DNA of 64,000 nt from Pseudomonas piscis (GTDB taxonomy: Bacteria; Pseudomonadota; Gammaproteobacteria; Pseudomonadales; Pseudomonadaceae), in NCBI RefSeq assembly GCF_009380155.1, contig NZ_WHUV01000003.1, positions 620,001 to 684,000 of the forward strand. The letters are read 5' to 3'. Below are positions 63,737-64,000 of this stretch, piece after piece. Made by a program: the position numbers and the translations under genes. Positions within the stretch are counted from its first letter, which is position 1; each line of letters opens with the position of its first letter. The notes under the pieces were generated by a model. The model searched no databases, had not been told where the DNA came from, and saw only the letters and a list, made by a program, of their open reading frames with translations.

Positions 63737-64000
63737 TCTTGATCGCACCTGTTCCAGCCTGCTGTCTGGTCGCATTCACCGTTGACTGAGAGGTTCAATG
63801 AACGCATATGCCTCACAGTAGTCCCAGCTAATGTGAGGCCGGTGGTATCGGTTTTGCTGAGGTTCGCGACGCCATCGAAAGCAATCAACCTGTCGTCAGT
63901 CCGTTCCTCGTTCTCATTGACATGAGAAACTGATCCGCTGAAGCTTCGGCGTTCTCGGTTGATAGGTACTTTCGCTGCTCCATTCCCGGTCGATAGATTA
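63737..64000. other. window end, no gene seen
   Basis: About 260 bases of mixed composition with no supported gene, repeat or tRNA. The integrase and the distal attachment site expected for a tRNA-borne island are not visible. Confidence 0.5.

Overview
The window reads as chromosomal DNA of a fluorescent-group Pseudomonas (P. fluorescens / protegens / chlororaphis type). This rests on high GC content, Pseudomonas gene order (acsA, then aotJQM-aotO-aotP-argR, then aruC-F-G-D-B, then aruE, a threonine aldolase, alaS, lysC, rsmA and tRNAs) and close matches to proteins known from that genus (ArgR, AmrZ, RsmA, AruFG). No search was run, so species assignment is inference.

Layout. 1-13.2 kb is ordinary accessory chromosome: an orphan CTP-synthase-like amidotransferase with a divergent LysR regulator, a DUF1003 membrane protein, a BdlA-like double-PAS chemotaxis transducer, a MASE2-GGDEF cyclase, a TetR/metallo-hydrolase divergent pair, an AraC/TSUP-exporter divergent pair, a DUF3298-type lipoprotein/secreted protein, a zinc-motif protein and a LysR-SDR operon. 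13.2-14.9 kb carries DUF2917 and two glutathione-transferase genes. 14.9-25.6 kb is an eleven-gene minus-strand cluster that looks like a compact specialised-metabolite pathway: RidA, MFS exporter, CPA2 antiporter, acyl carrier protein, acyl-AMP ligase, a transglutaminase-like protein, a complete ketosynthase, a half-length ketosynthase-like protein without the active-site cysteine, an FAD-dependent halogenase, a class III aminotransferase and a flavin reductase. I do not recognise the product, and this is my main candidate for an undescribed system.

26.2-55.8 kb is core genome: nrdB (without a neighbouring nrdA), acsA, the arginine/ornithine uptake operon with its regulator argR, the arginine succinyltransferase (AST) catabolic genes, a ribH paralogue under an FMN riboswitch, ltaE, alaS, lysC, rsmA, tRNA-Ser, three tandem tRNA-Arg genes, mgtE, amrZ and phnN. 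The arginine genes form one functional unit: AotJQMP imports arginine/ornithine, ArgR senses arginine, AruCFGDBE converts arginine to glutamate and succinate, and ArgR-like boxes precede both aotJ and aruC.

From the tRNA-Arg(CCU) gene at 56.05 kb to the window end the character changes to a mobile island: an AbiJ-type HEPN abortive-infection gene, a serine recombinase with a res-like upstream site, an AT-rich two-gene cassette of unknown function, and a tightly overlapping seven-gene minus-strand operon ending in a lambda-type tail gene I. The integrase and the distal attachment site are not in the window.
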